From Neptunomonas japonica JAMM 1380 (lineage in GTDB: Bacteria; Pseudomonadota; Gammaproteobacteria; Pseudomonadales; Balneatricaceae), in the NCBI RefSeq assembly GCF_016592555.1, contig NZ_AP014546.1:186001-250000 (forward strand): 64,000 bases of DNA, written 5' to 3'. Both the position numbers and the translations under genes were made by a program. The notes under the pieces were generated by a model. That model was not told where the DNA came from. It made no database searches and worked only from the letters and a program-made list of their open reading frames with translations. Numbering within the stretch: the stretch's first letter is position 1; each line of letters begins with the position of its first letter. Shown in pieces: positions 37,750 through 48,186 of the stretch.

Positions 37750-37797
37750 GGGGTTAGCTCCTGTTAAAAAGCTGCATCATAACAGAGGAGATGAGCA

Positions 37798-38715
37798 ATG
37801 ACGCTCACAGAGCTACGTTATATCGTCACTCTTGCTAAAGAGCAGCATTTTGGTCATGCCGCCGAAAAATGCTTTGTCAGCCAGCCTACTTTGTCTATTG
37901 CAGTTAAAAAATTGGAAGAAGAGTTAGGTGTTGCCTTATTCGAAAGAAGTAAAAACGCAGTACGGGTAACGGATGTCGGTAAAAGTGTGGTTGAACAGGC
38001 CGTGAAAGTGTTGCAGCAGGCTGATGTGGTAAAAGATTTAGCTCAGGTAGGTAAAGATCAGCTTCGCTCGCCATTGCGTGTCGGCGCTATTTATACGATT
38101 GGGCCTTACTTGTTTCCTCATCTTGTTCCTCAGGTGCAAGAGCTCGCGCCACATATGCCGTTGTACATCGAAGAAAATTTCACAGCGCGCTTACGTGAAA
38201 AGTTACGCAATGGTGAGCTGGATGCCATCATTATTGCTCTGCCTTTTGAAGAGCCTGATGTCGTCACACGCATGTTGTATGAAGAGCCTTTTGTAATGCT
38301 ATTGCCTAAGCAGCACCCTTGGTGTGATCAAAAGACCATTGATGCGACTAACTTATCTAATACTGAGTTGTTGCTCCTGGGTGAAGGCCATTGCTTTCGG
38401 GATCAGGTATTGGAGTCTTGCCCTACATTGCAGCAAGCGATTCAAAATCAGCACGGTGTCACCGAGGGTAGTTCTCTAGAAACTATTCGGATGATGGTGG
38501 CCAGTGGCTTAGGTTCTAGCGTGTTGCCAATATCAGCGACTAACGGCTATTACCAGTCGGATATGGTGATCACTAAGCCCTTTAAAACACCGCAGCCAAC
38601 CCGTGGTGTTGCCGTGGCCTGGCGAGCTAGTTTTCCGCGTTCTAAAGCGATTGATGTATTGGTGAATGCGGTGAATAATTGCCAGGTTAATATCCCTACC
38701 GAGACGGCATCATAA
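37798..38715 (+). CDS. oxyR: Hydrogen peroxide-sensing regulator OxyR
   Basis: LysR-type peroxide sensor, 305 residues. N-terminal MTLTELRYIVTLAKEQHFGHAAEKCFVSQPTLS matches OxyR closely. The redox pair is visible: GHCFRDQVLESC, two Cys nine positions apart, equivalent to Cys199/Cys208 of E. coli. Controls catalase and AhpC in other bacteria. Followed one base later by recG, an association known from Pseudomonas and relatives. Confidence 0.96.
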   Translation: MTLTELRYIVTLAKEQHFGHAAEKCFVSQPTLSIAVKKLEEELGVALFERSKNAVRVTDVGKSVVEQAVKVLQQADVVKDLAQVGKDQLRSPLRVGAIYTIGPYLFPHLVPQVQELAPHMPLYIEENFTARLREKLRNGELDAIIIALPFEEPDVVTRMLYEEPFVMLLPKQHPWCDQKTIDATNLSNTELLLLGEGHCFRDQVLESCPTLQQAIQNQHGVTEGSSLETIRMMVASGLGSSVLPISATNGYYQSDMVITKPFKTPQPTRGVAVAWRASFPRSKAIDVLVNAVNNCQVNIPTETAS

Positions 38716-38716
38716 C

Positions 38717-40807
38717 GTGAGTGTTTCATCGAGTTATGGTGCGGGCTCACCCGCGGTCACGGCGTTAAAAGGCGTCGGTGCTGCCTTGTCTGTGAAGCTT
38801 GAGCGGCTGGGTATCAGTACGATTCAGGATTTGTTGTTTCATCTGCCAACTCGTTACCAAGACCGCACCCGTATTGTTCCGATTGGCTCACTGCGCCCAG
38901 GGGATGAGTGTGTTATTCAAGGAACAATTCTGGCTTCGGATATCCAAATGGGGCGCCGGCGAAGCCTGCTGTGCCGAATACAAGATGGCACAGGCACACT
39001 CACGCTGCGTTTTTTCCATTTTTCAGCGGCTCAAAAAAATGCTTTAGCTGTTGGCAACGAGCTACGTTGTTTTAGCGAAGTGCGCCCCGGGCCTGCTGGA
39101 CTAGAGATGGTCCACCCTGAATACCGCGCGAGTGCTGCAGATGGCTTAACGCCAGTTGAGGAAAGCCTTACGCCTATTTACCCCATGACCGAAGGGTTGC
39201 AGCAAGCAAGGGTACGTACCTTGGTGCAGCAGTCGCTTGCATGGCTTGAGACGGGCAGTGTATCGGAGTTGTTGCCCGAATCAGTCAGGCGGCAATGGCG
39301 CTTACCTGAGCTAAAAGACTCGCTGATCTATCTGCACGCTCCACCGGTTGATGCAGACCAGCATTTATTATTAGAAGGGCTGCATCCTGCACAGCGTCGT
39401 TTGGCGTTTGAAGAACTACTGGCTCACCATCTCACACTATTGCAATTACGTCATAAGGTGCAAGAGCATGGTGCACCCGTGTTGCCTCCTTCGCAGCAAC
39501 TAACAGAGCCTTTTTTAGCGCAGTTGCCTTTTAGTTTAACCAATGCGCAGCAGCGCGTTAGCCAAGAGGTCTCTGCTGATCTTGAGAAAAGCATCCCTAT
39601 GTTGCGTTTAGTACAGGGTGATGTTGGCTCGGGTAAAACCATGGTGGCAGCGTTAGCGGCCTTGCAAGCAGTAGAGAATGGTTTGCAAGCAGCCATTATG
39701 GCTCCCACCGAGATTTTAGCAGAACAGCACTTTATTAATTTTTCACAATGGATGGAGCCGCTGGGTATCAAGCTCGCTTGGCTCGCCGGTAAAGTGAAAG
39801 GTAAACAGCGCGTTACCCAGTTGGCTGCTATTGCTGACGGCTCAGCACAAATTGTGATTGGTACGCATGCGTTGTTTCAAGAGGAGGTGCGGTTTTATAA
39901 CCTTGGCTTGGCAGTTATCGATGAACAGCATCGTTTTGGTGTACATCAGCGTTTGAGCTTGCGGGAAAAGGGGCAGGACGGGAAGCGTAGTCCGCATCAA
40001 TTGATCATGACAGCTACGCCTATCCCGCGTACATTAACCATGAGTGCTTATGCTGATCTGGATTGTTCGATTATTGATGAACTGCCTCCGGGCAGAACAC
40101 CAGTTAATACTGTGGTGATTGCTGATTCTCGCCGTGATCAAGTGGTCGATCGTGTGCGAGCGGCCTGCGCTGAAGGCCGGCAAGTGTATTGGGTTTGCAC
40201 GTTAATAGAAGAGTCTGAAGCGTTACAATGCCAAGCTGCTGAAGTGGCAGAGACTATGCTGCAAGAGCTATTGCCTGAGCTACGGATTGCATTGGTACAT
40301 GGGCGCATGAAGGCGAAAGAAAAATCTGAGGTGATGCAGCGTTTTAAAGCCGCCGAATTAGATTTGCTGGTGGCCACTACGGTGATTGAGGTAGGCGTGG
40401 ATGTGCCTAACGCCAGCGTTATGATTATTGAAAACCCAGAGCGATTAGGATTGTCACAGTTGCATCAGCTACGTGGACGAGTAGGGCGTGGCTCAGTCGA
40501 AAGTTTCTGTGTTCTGATGTACCATGCGCCGCTTTCTAAACAAGGGCGTGAGCGTTTGGCTGTGGTGCGAGAAACGACAGATGGATTTCGTATTGCTGAG
40601 AAAGATTTGGAACTACGTGGCCCAGGGGAAATTCTAGGTACTCGCCAAACGGGTATGATGCAGTTTCGTATTGCGGACTTGCAGCGTGACTCTGATTTAC
40701 TGAGTCGTGTGCAGCAGGTTGCCACGCAGCTAGCTGATCAGCCAGTAGTGATGGAAGCTGTGGTGCGCCGTTGGTTGGGGCATCATGATGAATATGGGCA
40801 TGTGTAG
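38717..40807 (+). CDS. recG: ATP-dependent DNA helicase RecG
   Basis: Branch-migrating helicase that remodels stalled replication forks and Holliday junctions. 696 residues: N-terminal wedge/OB domain (VIQGTILASDIQMGRRRSLLCRIQD), superfamily 2 motor with Walker A VQGDVGSGKTMVA, motif II VIDEQHRFGVHQR (DEQH), motif III TATPIPRTLTM, motif VI HQLRGRVGRG, and the RecG C-terminal GPGEILGTRQTGM. GTG start directly after the oxyR stop. Confidence 0.97.
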   Translation: MSVSSSYGAGSPAVTALKGVGAALSVKLERLGISTIQDLLFHLPTRYQDRTRIVPIGSLRPGDECVIQGTILASDIQMGRRRSLLCRIQDGTGTLTLRFFHFSAAQKNALAVGNELRCFSEVRPGPAGLEMVHPEYRASAADGLTPVEESLTPIYPMTEGLQQARVRTLVQQSLAWLETGSVSELLPESVRRQWRLPELKDSLIYLHAPPVDADQHLLLEGLHPAQRRLAFEELLAHHLTLLQLRHKVQEHGAPVLPPSQQLTEPFLAQLPFSLTNAQQRVSQEVSADLEKSIPMLRLVQGDVGSGKTMVAALAALQAVENGLQAAIMAPTEILAEQHFINFSQWMEPLGIKLAWLAGKVKGKQRVTQLAAIADGSAQIVIGTHALFQEEVRFYNLGLAVIDEQHRFGVHQRLSLREKGQDGKRSPHQLIMTATPIPRTLTMSAYADLDCSIIDELPPGRTPVNTVVIADSRRDQVVDRVRAACAEGRQVYWVCTLIEESEALQCQAAEVAETMLQELLPELRIALVHGRMKAKEKSEVMQRFKAAELDLLVATTVIEVGVDVPNASVMIIENPERLGLSQLHQLRGRVGRGSVESFCVLMYHAPLSKQGRERLAVVRETTDGFRIAEKDLELRGPGEILGTRQTGMMQFRIADLQRDSDLLSRVQQVATQLADQPVVMEAVVRRWLGHHDEYGHV

Positions 40808-40872
40808 ATTCTTTATCAATACTTTTAAGAGTGTTGGCATATGTAATAAACAGAGCAGTAGATGAGGTTTAT

Positions 40873-41382
40873 GTGAGCGTATCAGAACAACAGTTGGCCA
40901 TAATAGCTGAGCAAATTGGTCGCGAGCCTAAAGGCTTAGTCGGCGTAACAGTTGCTACTGCAACAGGGGTTCCGTTGGTACTGCAGATGCGATCGTTAGT
41001 GGATAATGTACCTTTTCCGACGCTTTATTGGTTATCTTCCAAAGAGTTATGCAAAGCGATTGGGCGTATAGAAGGTAAGGGTTGGGTTAAAGAGATAGAA
41101 AGTCGTTTGCAAGAGGATGCTGAGCTTAAAGATGCCTTTTTACAGAATCAAAAAGCTTATGTGGCGCGTCGCTGGGAACTAATGTTACCGCAGGATAAGC
41201 AGCGTATTGAAGAGCTAGGTTTTACACAAATGTTTGAGCGCTATGGTATTGGCGGTATCTCTCAGTGGGATAAAGTGCGTTGCTTACATATGCAATATGC
41301 GCATCACTTGGCAGATGGGAATGTGATCGGTGCTTTGATGGATCAGGAGTTTGCGCTTAATGAGCGGGACTACTCGTTATGA
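40873..41382 (+). CDS. DUF501 family protein
   Basis: 169 residues matching DUF501: QLGRxPxGL-like EQIGREPKGLVGVTVAT, VPFPTLYWLSSKELCKAIGRIEGKGWVKEIE, GGISQWDKVRCLHMQYAHHLADGNVIG. Function unknown. GTG at 40873 is used, with TGAGG upstream; an open extension to 40831 lacks a ribosome binding site and family similarity. Confidence 0.88.
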   Translation: MSVSEQQLAIIAEQIGREPKGLVGVTVATATGVPLVLQMRSLVDNVPFPTLYWLSSKELCKAIGRIEGKGWVKEIESRLQEDAELKDAFLQNQKAYVARRWELMLPQDKQRIEELGFTQMFERYGIGGISQWDKVRCLHMQYAHHLADGNVIGALMDQEFALNERDYSL

Positions 41383-41429
41383 AAGCAGCTGTGATATTTG
41401 TTGTAGCGTGTGATGTAACCTGATAACGA

Positions 41430-41462
41430 CTAAAAGCACTTGTTGTGGATAAGTGCTTTTAG
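41430..41462. terminator. Bidirectional terminator between DUF501 and RIO kinase genes
   Basis: CTAAAAGCACTT pairs perfectly with AAGTGCTTTTAG around a 9-base loop, between convergent genes. Confidence 0.8.
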
Positions 41463-41484
41463 CCAGTGCGGGTTTTTGGTGGGG

Positions 41485-42342
41485 TTACGCCGACTCTTCG
41501 GCATCAAGCATACGCTCTTGTCGTTCTTGCTCTTCCAGCCATGCTGCTTTGATCTCTTGTAAGACGGTATCAACATCAGCGGCTTGCTCGCTTTCAACGA
41601 ACTGCCCCGTGAGCTCTACTTCTGGCGTTAGGTCACCATTTTCAAATAGTGCCCAAATCTCTTTGGCGTAGCGAGTTTCCATCAGTTCAGGGGCGTACTG
41701 GGCATAATACGTTGTCATGTTATTCACATCGCGTGCTAACATTTTCTGGGCATTATTATTGGCTGCAGCATCTACTGCTTGAGGGAGGTCGATAATGACG
41801 GGGCCGTATGAATCTACCAGTACATTAAATTCTGACAGATCTCCGTGTACTAACCCGGCGCACAGCATCAATGAGACGTACTGCATAACGACAAGGTGAT
41901 CTTCACGGGCCTGTTGAGGCGTTAGTGCAACATCATTTAGGCGTGGGGCTACATGACCATCGTTATCTGTGACCAGCTCCATCAATAATACGCCGTCAAA
42001 ACAACCATAAGGCTGAGGTACGCGTACGCCGGCATCGGCGAGGCGATAGAGTGCATCTACCTCAGCGTTCTGCCAGGTTTCTTCTTGCTGGTGGCGGCCA
42101 AATTTAGAGCCTTTTTCCATTGCGCGAGCGCGGCGGCTATTACGTACTTTGCGGCCTTCCTGGTACTGGGCTGCTTGTTTAAAGCCGCGCTTGTTCGCTT
42201 CTTTGTATATTTTCGCGCAACGAACGTCGTCGCCGCAGCGAACGACAAAAACATCTGCTTCTTTACCGCTCATGAGCGGGCGCAGTACTTCGTCTATTAA
42301 GCCGTCTTCTATTAGGGGCTGTAATCGTTTTGGAGCTTTCAT
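41485..42342 (-). CDS. RIO1-like serine/threonine protein kinase
   Basis: 285 residues. RIO kinase features: SGKEADVFVVRCGDDVRCAKIYKE (ATP loop and Lys), catalytic loop LVHGDLSEFNVLV, and metal-binding IIDLPQAVD in place of DFG. The N-terminal basic region (RGFKQAAQYQEGRKVRNSRRARAMEKGSK) resembles the bacterial RIO1-type proteins such as PA4780. Substrates in bacteria are poorly known. C-terminal ~50 residues are acidic. Confidence 0.92.
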   Translation of the reverse strand: MKAPKRLQPLIEDGLIDEVLRPLMSGKEADVFVVRCGDDVRCAKIYKEANKRGFKQAAQYQEGRKVRNSRRARAMEKGSKFGRHQQEETWQNAEVDALYRLADAGVRVPQPYGCFDGVLLMELVTDNDGHVAPRLNDVALTPQQAREDHLVVMQYVSLMLCAGLVHGDLSEFNVLVDSYGPVIIDLPQAVDAAANNNAQKMLARDVNNMTTYYAQYAPELMETRYAKEIWALFENGDLTPEVELTGQFVESEQAADVDTVLQEIKAAWLEEQERQERMLDAEESA

Positions 42343-42494
42343 GGCACCCTTGTAACTTATACTTTCATGGTATGATTTGTGTCAGATAAAACTGCCAGTT
42401 AAAACTATAGCTGCTTTTTAATACAAAACCGCTATGGCGCTGTGCGTTATGCTTTAATTAACTCTGTCGAAAAGTAAAACAGTTGGAAAAAATT

Positions 42495-43328
42495 GTGAGT
42501 ACCCTTCCAGAAAAACGCCTCAATAAATATATCAGCGAGTCAGGTTTTTGTTCCCGACGCGAAGCCGATAAGCTAATTGAGCAAAAGCGAGTCACGATCA
42601 ACGGTAAACAGCCCGAACTTGGCACAAAAGTGACACCCTCGGATACCGTCTTCGTTGATGGAAAACGAATTAATGCCAGCGCGGAAAATAAATCCGATAG
42701 GATTTATATAGTTTATCATAAGCCGATAGGTATTACGTGTACCACTGAGCGCCACGTTAAAGGTAATATTATTGATGCAATCGGGCATAAGCAGCGCATC
42801 TTCCCTATTGGACGCCTGGATAAACCTTCTGAAGGCTTAATCTTCCTTACCAGTGATGGTGACATCGTAAATAAAATTCTGCGTGCAGAAAATGCTCACG
42901 ATAAAGAATATGTAGTTACAGTAGATAAGCCGTTAAGCGAGCGCTTTGTTGATCGAATGTCTCGCGGTGTGCCTATTCTCGATACCGTTACTAAGCCTTG
43001 CCAAGTGACAATCCAGAGCCGTTTTGTGTTCAAGATCATATTAACTCAGGGGCTTAATCGACAAATTCGTCGTATGTGTGAGTATTTGGGTTATGACGTT
43101 AAGAAGCTAAAGCGTACACGTATTATGAATGTTCAGTTGGCAGGACTAAAGCCTGGTCAATGGCGTGATCTAACGCGTGATGAAATGGCGGAAATTAACG
43201 CTGCTGTAGTTACGTCAAATAAGACAGCAGTGGATAACCCCAAACCGAAACCTAAAGCGAAGATAAATCACGTTACAAGTAATACGCGAACACGCGTATC
43301 GAAAGAACGTAAAAAGCATCGCTCGTAA
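42495..43328 (+). CDS. rluF: 23S rRNA pseudouridine synthase RluF
   Basis: 277 residues: S4 RNA-binding domain (KRLNKYISESGFCSRREADKLIEQKRVTING) then RsuA-type synthase with the catalytic Asp in IGRLDKPSEGLIFLTSDGD. NKILRAENAHDKEY, GVPILDTVTK and QGLNRQIRRMCEYLGY match RluF, which modifies 23S U2604. The Lys/Arg-rich tail is also RluF-like. GTG start at 42495 with GGAA upstream; TTG 42483 is an alternative. Confidence 0.93.
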   Translation: MSTLPEKRLNKYISESGFCSRREADKLIEQKRVTINGKQPELGTKVTPSDTVFVDGKRINASAENKSDRIYIVYHKPIGITCTTERHVKGNIIDAIGHKQRIFPIGRLDKPSEGLIFLTSDGDIVNKILRAENAHDKEYVVTVDKPLSERFVDRMSRGVPILDTVTKPCQVTIQSRFVFKIILTQGLNRQIRRMCEYLGYDVKKLKRTRIMNVQLAGLKPGQWRDLTRDEMAEINAAVVTSNKTAVDNPKPKPKAKINHVTSNTRTRVSKERKKHRS

Positions 43329-43365
43329 CGCATGGCTTATGAGTGGGCATATGTTTTTAGGCAAT

Positions 43366-43394
43366 AAAAAAAGCAGACAAGTGTCTGCTTTTTA
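43366..43394. terminator. Bidirectional terminator after rluF
   Basis: AAAAAGCAGACA pairs with TGTCTGCTTTTT around a two-base loop, between convergent rluF and yfhL. Confidence 0.88.
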
Positions 43395-43416
43395 GTGTGC
43401 TAAATTTGAGAATCGA

Positions 43417-44195
<779 letters not shown>

Positions 44196-44363
44196 CTAAC
44201 CCTGTTTTGCTGTGCTTATTGCCACTATTACAAGTGCGGCATATTATCGGAATTGGCGCAGTGGTACAAATATAATAATGGAATGTGTAAATCATTATTG
44301 GTTATAAAAAATAAATTTTATATTTCAAATTAGAATATAAAGGTGCGAAAACAGGTGTCAATT

Positions 44364-45632
44364 ATGCTTTATAAGGTTCGAGCTAGTCTTATTAAAACCT
44401 CTTCGGCCCTCATATGTTTGCTATTACTCAGTGGTTGTGAGGCGTTACAAAGTGTAGACAGAGGGCTGTATAACGCTGCAGAGGCGGTGAGTGAGCGAGA
44501 CAGAGTCACCGGCCGGCGAACATTAAGTATGGCAGGTAGAGGCCAGCAAATTGCTCAAGGAAACGCTGCAGTTGAGCAAATAATTGCTCAGCAGAAGAAA
44601 GCGGGCAAAAAAATTAACGCGGCATTAGACCGCAAGGCTTATCAGCGTTTGGTGAGAATCTTTGATCGTATTCATCGTGTCAGCCATTTAGCCAATGAGC
44701 GTTGGTTACCTATCTTGATTGATAACCCTTCATTTAATGCTTTTACCACCGGTGGTACTTACATTGTGGTGCATAGCGGCTTGATGAAAGGTCTAAAAAG
44801 TGATGCTGAATTAGCGGCTGTTTTAGGGCACGAAGTGGCGCATACCGTTGCTAATCATGTGTTTGAGCGACAAACGCATCAGACTGCGGCTTTGATAGCA
44901 GGATCTAAGGCGGCAAGAAGAGGTGGCTATCAGGCTGCGTTTACCCATGAAAGTGAGATTGAAGCAGACAGAATAGGGATTCTTTATGCGGCGCTGGCGG
45001 GGTTTGACCCATACGCGGCGAGTCGTATTTGGGAAAGGCAGTATAAGAAAGAGGGTAGTGCACGCGGCTTATTTTTCCATGATCACCCAGTTAATCCAGA
45101 ACGTGCTGTATTGACGCGCAACGTCGCTAAGCAAGTGAAGCCGTATTACCGTAAGGGGCGGCAGAACCCCCAGTCTGCTGCGTTACTAAACAATAATGTC
45201 TTATGGCGTAAAAGTGTTGCTTCAGCGCCGGCAGGTAATGGTGCAGGTTTGTCTGCTATTTTAGGGACAGCATTAGGTGCTTATGTACAACACCAAGGTA
45301 CCAAGCAAGAGGCCAATCGCCAAGCGCAGCAGATTCAAGTAATGCAGGCGCTGGATAAAAAGGTCGTTGTTTTGGGCGAGAAAGTGATTGACCAAAATTC
45401 TTGGCAGGTTATTTGGCAGAATCGAAATAATGTTGGTATGAAAAATGTTGTTATGGGAGTGCTAATTAAAGATTCTAAAGGGAAGGTTAAACGTTATGTT
45501 GCGCATGTAAAAGGTCACGTTCGCCCCGATGCGCGCTTTGCGGCCCAGTTTGATTTGCCAGACCTGACGGTTGCTCAGTTAAAAAGAATGCAAATCAAAT
45601 ACTATCTAGATGATGCGATACCTTATAGGTAG
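44364..45632 (+). CDS. M48 family metallopeptidase lipoprotein
   Basis: About 422 residues. Lipoprotein signal with LLLSGC lipobox, then a zinc metalloprotease domain with HEVAH in AAVLGHEVAHTVANH and the third ligand Glu in ESEIEADRIGILYAALAGFD. Related to the LoiP/YcaL-type outer-membrane-associated proteases of envelope quality control. The C-terminal 170 residues include a Gln-rich segment and a beta domain (IDQNSWQVIWQNRNNVGMKNVVMGVLI) of unknown role. ATG 44364 has AGG at good spacing; GTG 44343 is an alternative. Confidence 0.9.
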   Translation: MLYKVRASLIKTSSALICLLLLSGCEALQSVDRGLYNAAEAVSERDRVTGRRTLSMAGRGQQIAQGNAAVEQIIAQQKKAGKKINAALDRKAYQRLVRIFDRIHRVSHLANERWLPILIDNPSFNAFTTGGTYIVVHSGLMKGLKSDAELAAVLGHEVAHTVANHVFERQTHQTAALIAGSKAARRGGYQAAFTHESEIEADRIGILYAALAGFDPYAASRIWERQYKKEGSARGLFFHDHPVNPERAVLTRNVAKQVKPYYRKGRQNPQSAALLNNNVLWRKSVASAPAGNGAGLSAILGTALGAYVQHQGTKQEANRQAQQIQVMQALDKKVVVLGEKVIDQNSWQVIWQNRNNVGMKNVVMGVLIKDSKGKVKRYVAHVKGHVRPDARFAAQFDLPDLTVAQLKRMQIKYYLDDAIPYR

Positions 45633-45719
45633 CACTTATAAGCTGTCGAAGGAATGTTAATGTTGGCGGGATGCGTTAGACTGGAGAGCGTTAAGCTTAT
45701 ATAGCCAAAGGAGATTGTA

Positions 45720-46346
45720 GTGGCACGCCGGACTCGAGAAGAAGCCGAACAAACCCGCCAAGCATTGTTGCATATGGCTTTGGAGCAGTATGCGTTACAT
45801 GGCATTCATAATGTAAGTTTAAAAGCGATTGCTGCTGAAGCAGGCGTTACGCATGGTGCATTGTATTGGCACTTTAAAAATCGGGATGATTTGATTCTTG
45901 CATTATGTGAGTCGGTGACCTTACCGTTTGAGCAATATTATTTAGAGCAGCTACAAGCGATTGATCAAGATGCGTTAAAGGCTTTGAAAGCTTTTTTGAT
46001 AGAAACAACCTGCCATATAGCGTCACGTAAAAAGTCTTTGCAGGCTTTTTCATTGTTTTACGCACGGCGCAAAGAACTACCACTACATATTGCTTTGCAA
46101 GATGTTCTAGCTGATGAGTGGGATGTTTGGGTCAGCTATATTAATCGTTTTCTTAAGCAAGCACGTAAGCAAAAGCAGATCGCTAAAAAGACAAAGCAGC
46201 AGTGCATTGCAGAAGCAATGTTGAGCCAAGTGTTTGGTGTGTTAGCTGTAGCTGAATATATGCCTGAACCAGTAGTTTTTAGAGAGATGGCCAGCACCAC
46301 GATTAATAATGCTATTCGTGGGCTGGATGCTACTCGCTGTAACTAA
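45720..46346 (+). CDS. TetR family transcriptional regulator (AcrR-like)
   Basis: 208 residues; N-terminal helix-turn-helix MARRTREEAEQTRQALLHMALEQYALHGIHNVSLKAIAAEAGVTHGALYWHFKNRDDLI, the AcrR/TtgR-type sequence (GVTRGAIYWHFKNK). Such proteins usually repress an adjacent efflux operon, but none is here; the RND pair lies about 38 kb away in this window. GTG start with AAGGAG upstream. Confidence 0.9.
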   Translation: MARRTREEAEQTRQALLHMALEQYALHGIHNVSLKAIAAEAGVTHGALYWHFKNRDDLILALCESVTLPFEQYYLEQLQAIDQDALKALKAFLIETTCHIASRKKSLQAFSLFYARRKELPLHIALQDVLADEWDVWVSYINRFLKQARKQKQIAKKTKQQCIAEAMLSQVFGVLAVAEYMPEPVVFREMASTTINNAIRGLDATRCN

Positions 46347-46360
46347 GCATGTTTAGTGCT

Positions 46361-46975
46361 TTATGAGGGCTCTTTATAGAATAAACGGTAGGTGACTTGG
46401 CCTGCCGTTTTGCTGCGATTTTCTTTCCAGCTATCAGGAACAAGTAGTTGGCTTAATTCTGACTCCGCTTCGATGTAGATAACGGCGTGATCGGAAAGTA
46501 AATTGCGTTTTTCCAAGAGTTCGCAAATGACGGGCACCATATCTTTTCTAAAAGGTGGATCTAGAAACACCAAATCATAGCGTGGTTCGGTATCTGTTTG
46601 CCTTGCTTCTAGCCAGTTGATCGCAGAGGAGGTTATTACCTCTCCATTTTGGCATTTTAGTGTCTGTAGATTGTCTTTTAGCTGATAGGTTGCCGCGGGC
46701 GAGTTATCGATAAAGGTGACAGAGCTAGCGCCACGTGACAGTGCTTCTAACCCTAAAGCTCCGCTACCCGCAAACAAGTCTAAGCAACGTGCTCCGGGTG
46801 TGATGTTTTGCAGCCAGTTAAATAGTGTCTCCCTGACTCTGTCGGGTGTGGGACGTAAATTTTCTACGCTTGGGAAGGGCACTTTGCGGCTGCGCCATTC
46901 TCCACCAATGATACGTAACATCTGTCGGGGTTCTTGGTTGCTGCTATTTTTTCGGGGTGGGTTTCTACGGGGCAT
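46361..46975 (-). CDS. rsmD: 16S rRNA guanine(966)-N2 methyltransferase
   Basis: 204 residues; SAM-dependent methyltransferase with MLRIIGGEWRSRKV, RPTPDRVRETLFNWL, CLDLFAGSGALGLEALSRGA (SAM site) and the catalytic DLVFLDPPF. Modifies 16S rRNA in the small subunit. Convergent with the TetR gene. In the first part of a conserved block with the M16-like gene and ftsE. Confidence 0.96.
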   Translation of the reverse strand: MPRRNPPRKNSSNQEPRQMLRIIGGEWRSRKVPFPSVENLRPTPDRVRETLFNWLQNITPGARCLDLFAGSGALGLEALSRGASSVTFIDNSPAATYQLKDNLQTLKCQNGEVITSSAINWLEARQTDTEPRYDLVFLDPPFRKDMVPVICELLEKRNLLSDHAVIYIEAESELSQLLVPDSWKENRSKTAGQVTYRLFYKEPS

Positions 46976-46983
46976 CGGATAAT

Positions 46984-48186
46984 CTACGGCGGTGTAATTC
47001 GAACAATGATAGTGCGCAGAGGGTCAAACAGCTGTTCTATATTTGTTTGTATCTGGGCATCGGATATGTTGTTAAGCGTATCACGAAACTCATCCTCAGA
47101 CTGAAGTTTCTCTTGGTAAAAAAGAGTGCTGGTTAGCTGCTCCACACGTCCAAGGGGAGTGGAAAGTTGTTTACGATATTTTTGAACTAAAGAGGTTTTT
47201 ATCTGTTCAAGTTGCTCACTGTTAAAGTTTTCTAGCAGGTATGTTTGTAAATTGCTGTTTAGTGCTTTTTTTAACGCTTCGTCACGCACGAGTGATAAGG
47301 CGGAATAGCCGATAGGGGATGCGGGCTTGAGTAGTAGGCGATAAGTACTGCTGCTGTTCTCTATCAATGGTTGGATGGCTTGATTTACGTAATGGAACGT
47401 TAGCGTGCGACTCGCGTTATCAGTATCAGCGCGGATGGCTTGACCAGTTAGATATAAATGATGAGTACTACGGTGCTGTAAATTGATACGAATAGGCGTC
47501 TTTTGTATGTCAGACTGCTCTACCGTGTCTAATACATCTGACTGAGAATAGCGTGCTGCAAGCTGCTGTACTATCGGATTTATTAAAGATTGTTGCTCTT
47601 CTTTCAAGATGAATAATACTGTTGGTCGCTGGCTAAATAAATTGAAGGTGTTAATTGGCTCTATGTATGTTGAAAGGAAAGCTGGAAGTTGTGCTTTTAG
47701 GTTGCTTAAGGCTAGTTCTTCAATATCATTTAATGCGAGGTATCGCTGCGCTGCAGCGCGTTGTAATGCTGCAGGGTAGTACTGGTTAATAGAGAATGTT
47801 AAATCACTGAGTAGATTTTCAAAATCAAAAAATGATGACTTATTATCAGGTTGGGGTATCGGTAAAGTCAGTATGACTCGATCATCTTGCCACTGAAGTG
47901 ATAAGTTGCTTTGCTTGGTGGCTGCTTTCGTTAATGCGGACTGCAATGCAAGGCGTTGTTGTGTTTGCTTTTCAGTGTAAGCCGGTGTGACGGGATACGT
48001 TAAGCGCAGTTGTTGATCCATCCCTTCTTCGATAGTGAGATAGATCCAGCCATCTGCTAGCTCTGTGGCGGGCAGTGTTGTTGTATTTTGGTTGCTGGCC
48101 GTGAGTACCACGATAACAATGGCGACAACCCACGATAAAATCTTTAGATAGGTACGGTTAAATAGTGATTGGTTCGGTTGATCCAT
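46984..48186 (-). CDS. M16 peptidase-like membrane-anchored protein (probably non-catalytic)
   Basis: 400 residues: one N-terminal membrane anchor (about 13-31), then a periplasmic region. Position next to rsmD and ftsE corresponds to the M16-type peptidase pair in Pseudomonas, and late segments (LVRDEALKKALNSNLQTYLLENFNSEQLEQIKTSLVQKY, TPLGRVEQLTSTLFYQ, DTLNNISDAQIQTNIEQLF) resemble M16 C-terminal helices. No HxxEH zinc motif is visible, so peptidase activity is unlikely. Assignment is partly by context. Confidence 0.6.
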   Translation of the reverse strand: MDQPNQSLFNRTYLKILSWVVAIVIVVLTASNQNTTTLPATELADGWIYLTIEEGMDQQLRLTYPVTPAYTEKQTQQRLALQSALTKAATKQSNLSLQWQDDRVILTLPIPQPDNKSSFFDFENLLSDLTFSINQYYPAALQRAAAQRYLALNDIEELALSNLKAQLPAFLSTYIEPINTFNLFSQRPTVLFILKEEQQSLINPIVQQLAARYSQSDVLDTVEQSDIQKTPIRINLQHRSTHHLYLTGQAIRADTDNASRTLTFHYVNQAIQPLIENSSSTYRLLLKPASPIGYSALSLVRDEALKKALNSNLQTYLLENFNSEQLEQIKTSLVQKYRKQLSTPLGRVEQLTSTLFYQEKLQSEDEFRDTLNNISDAQIQTNIEQLFDPLRTIIVRITPP

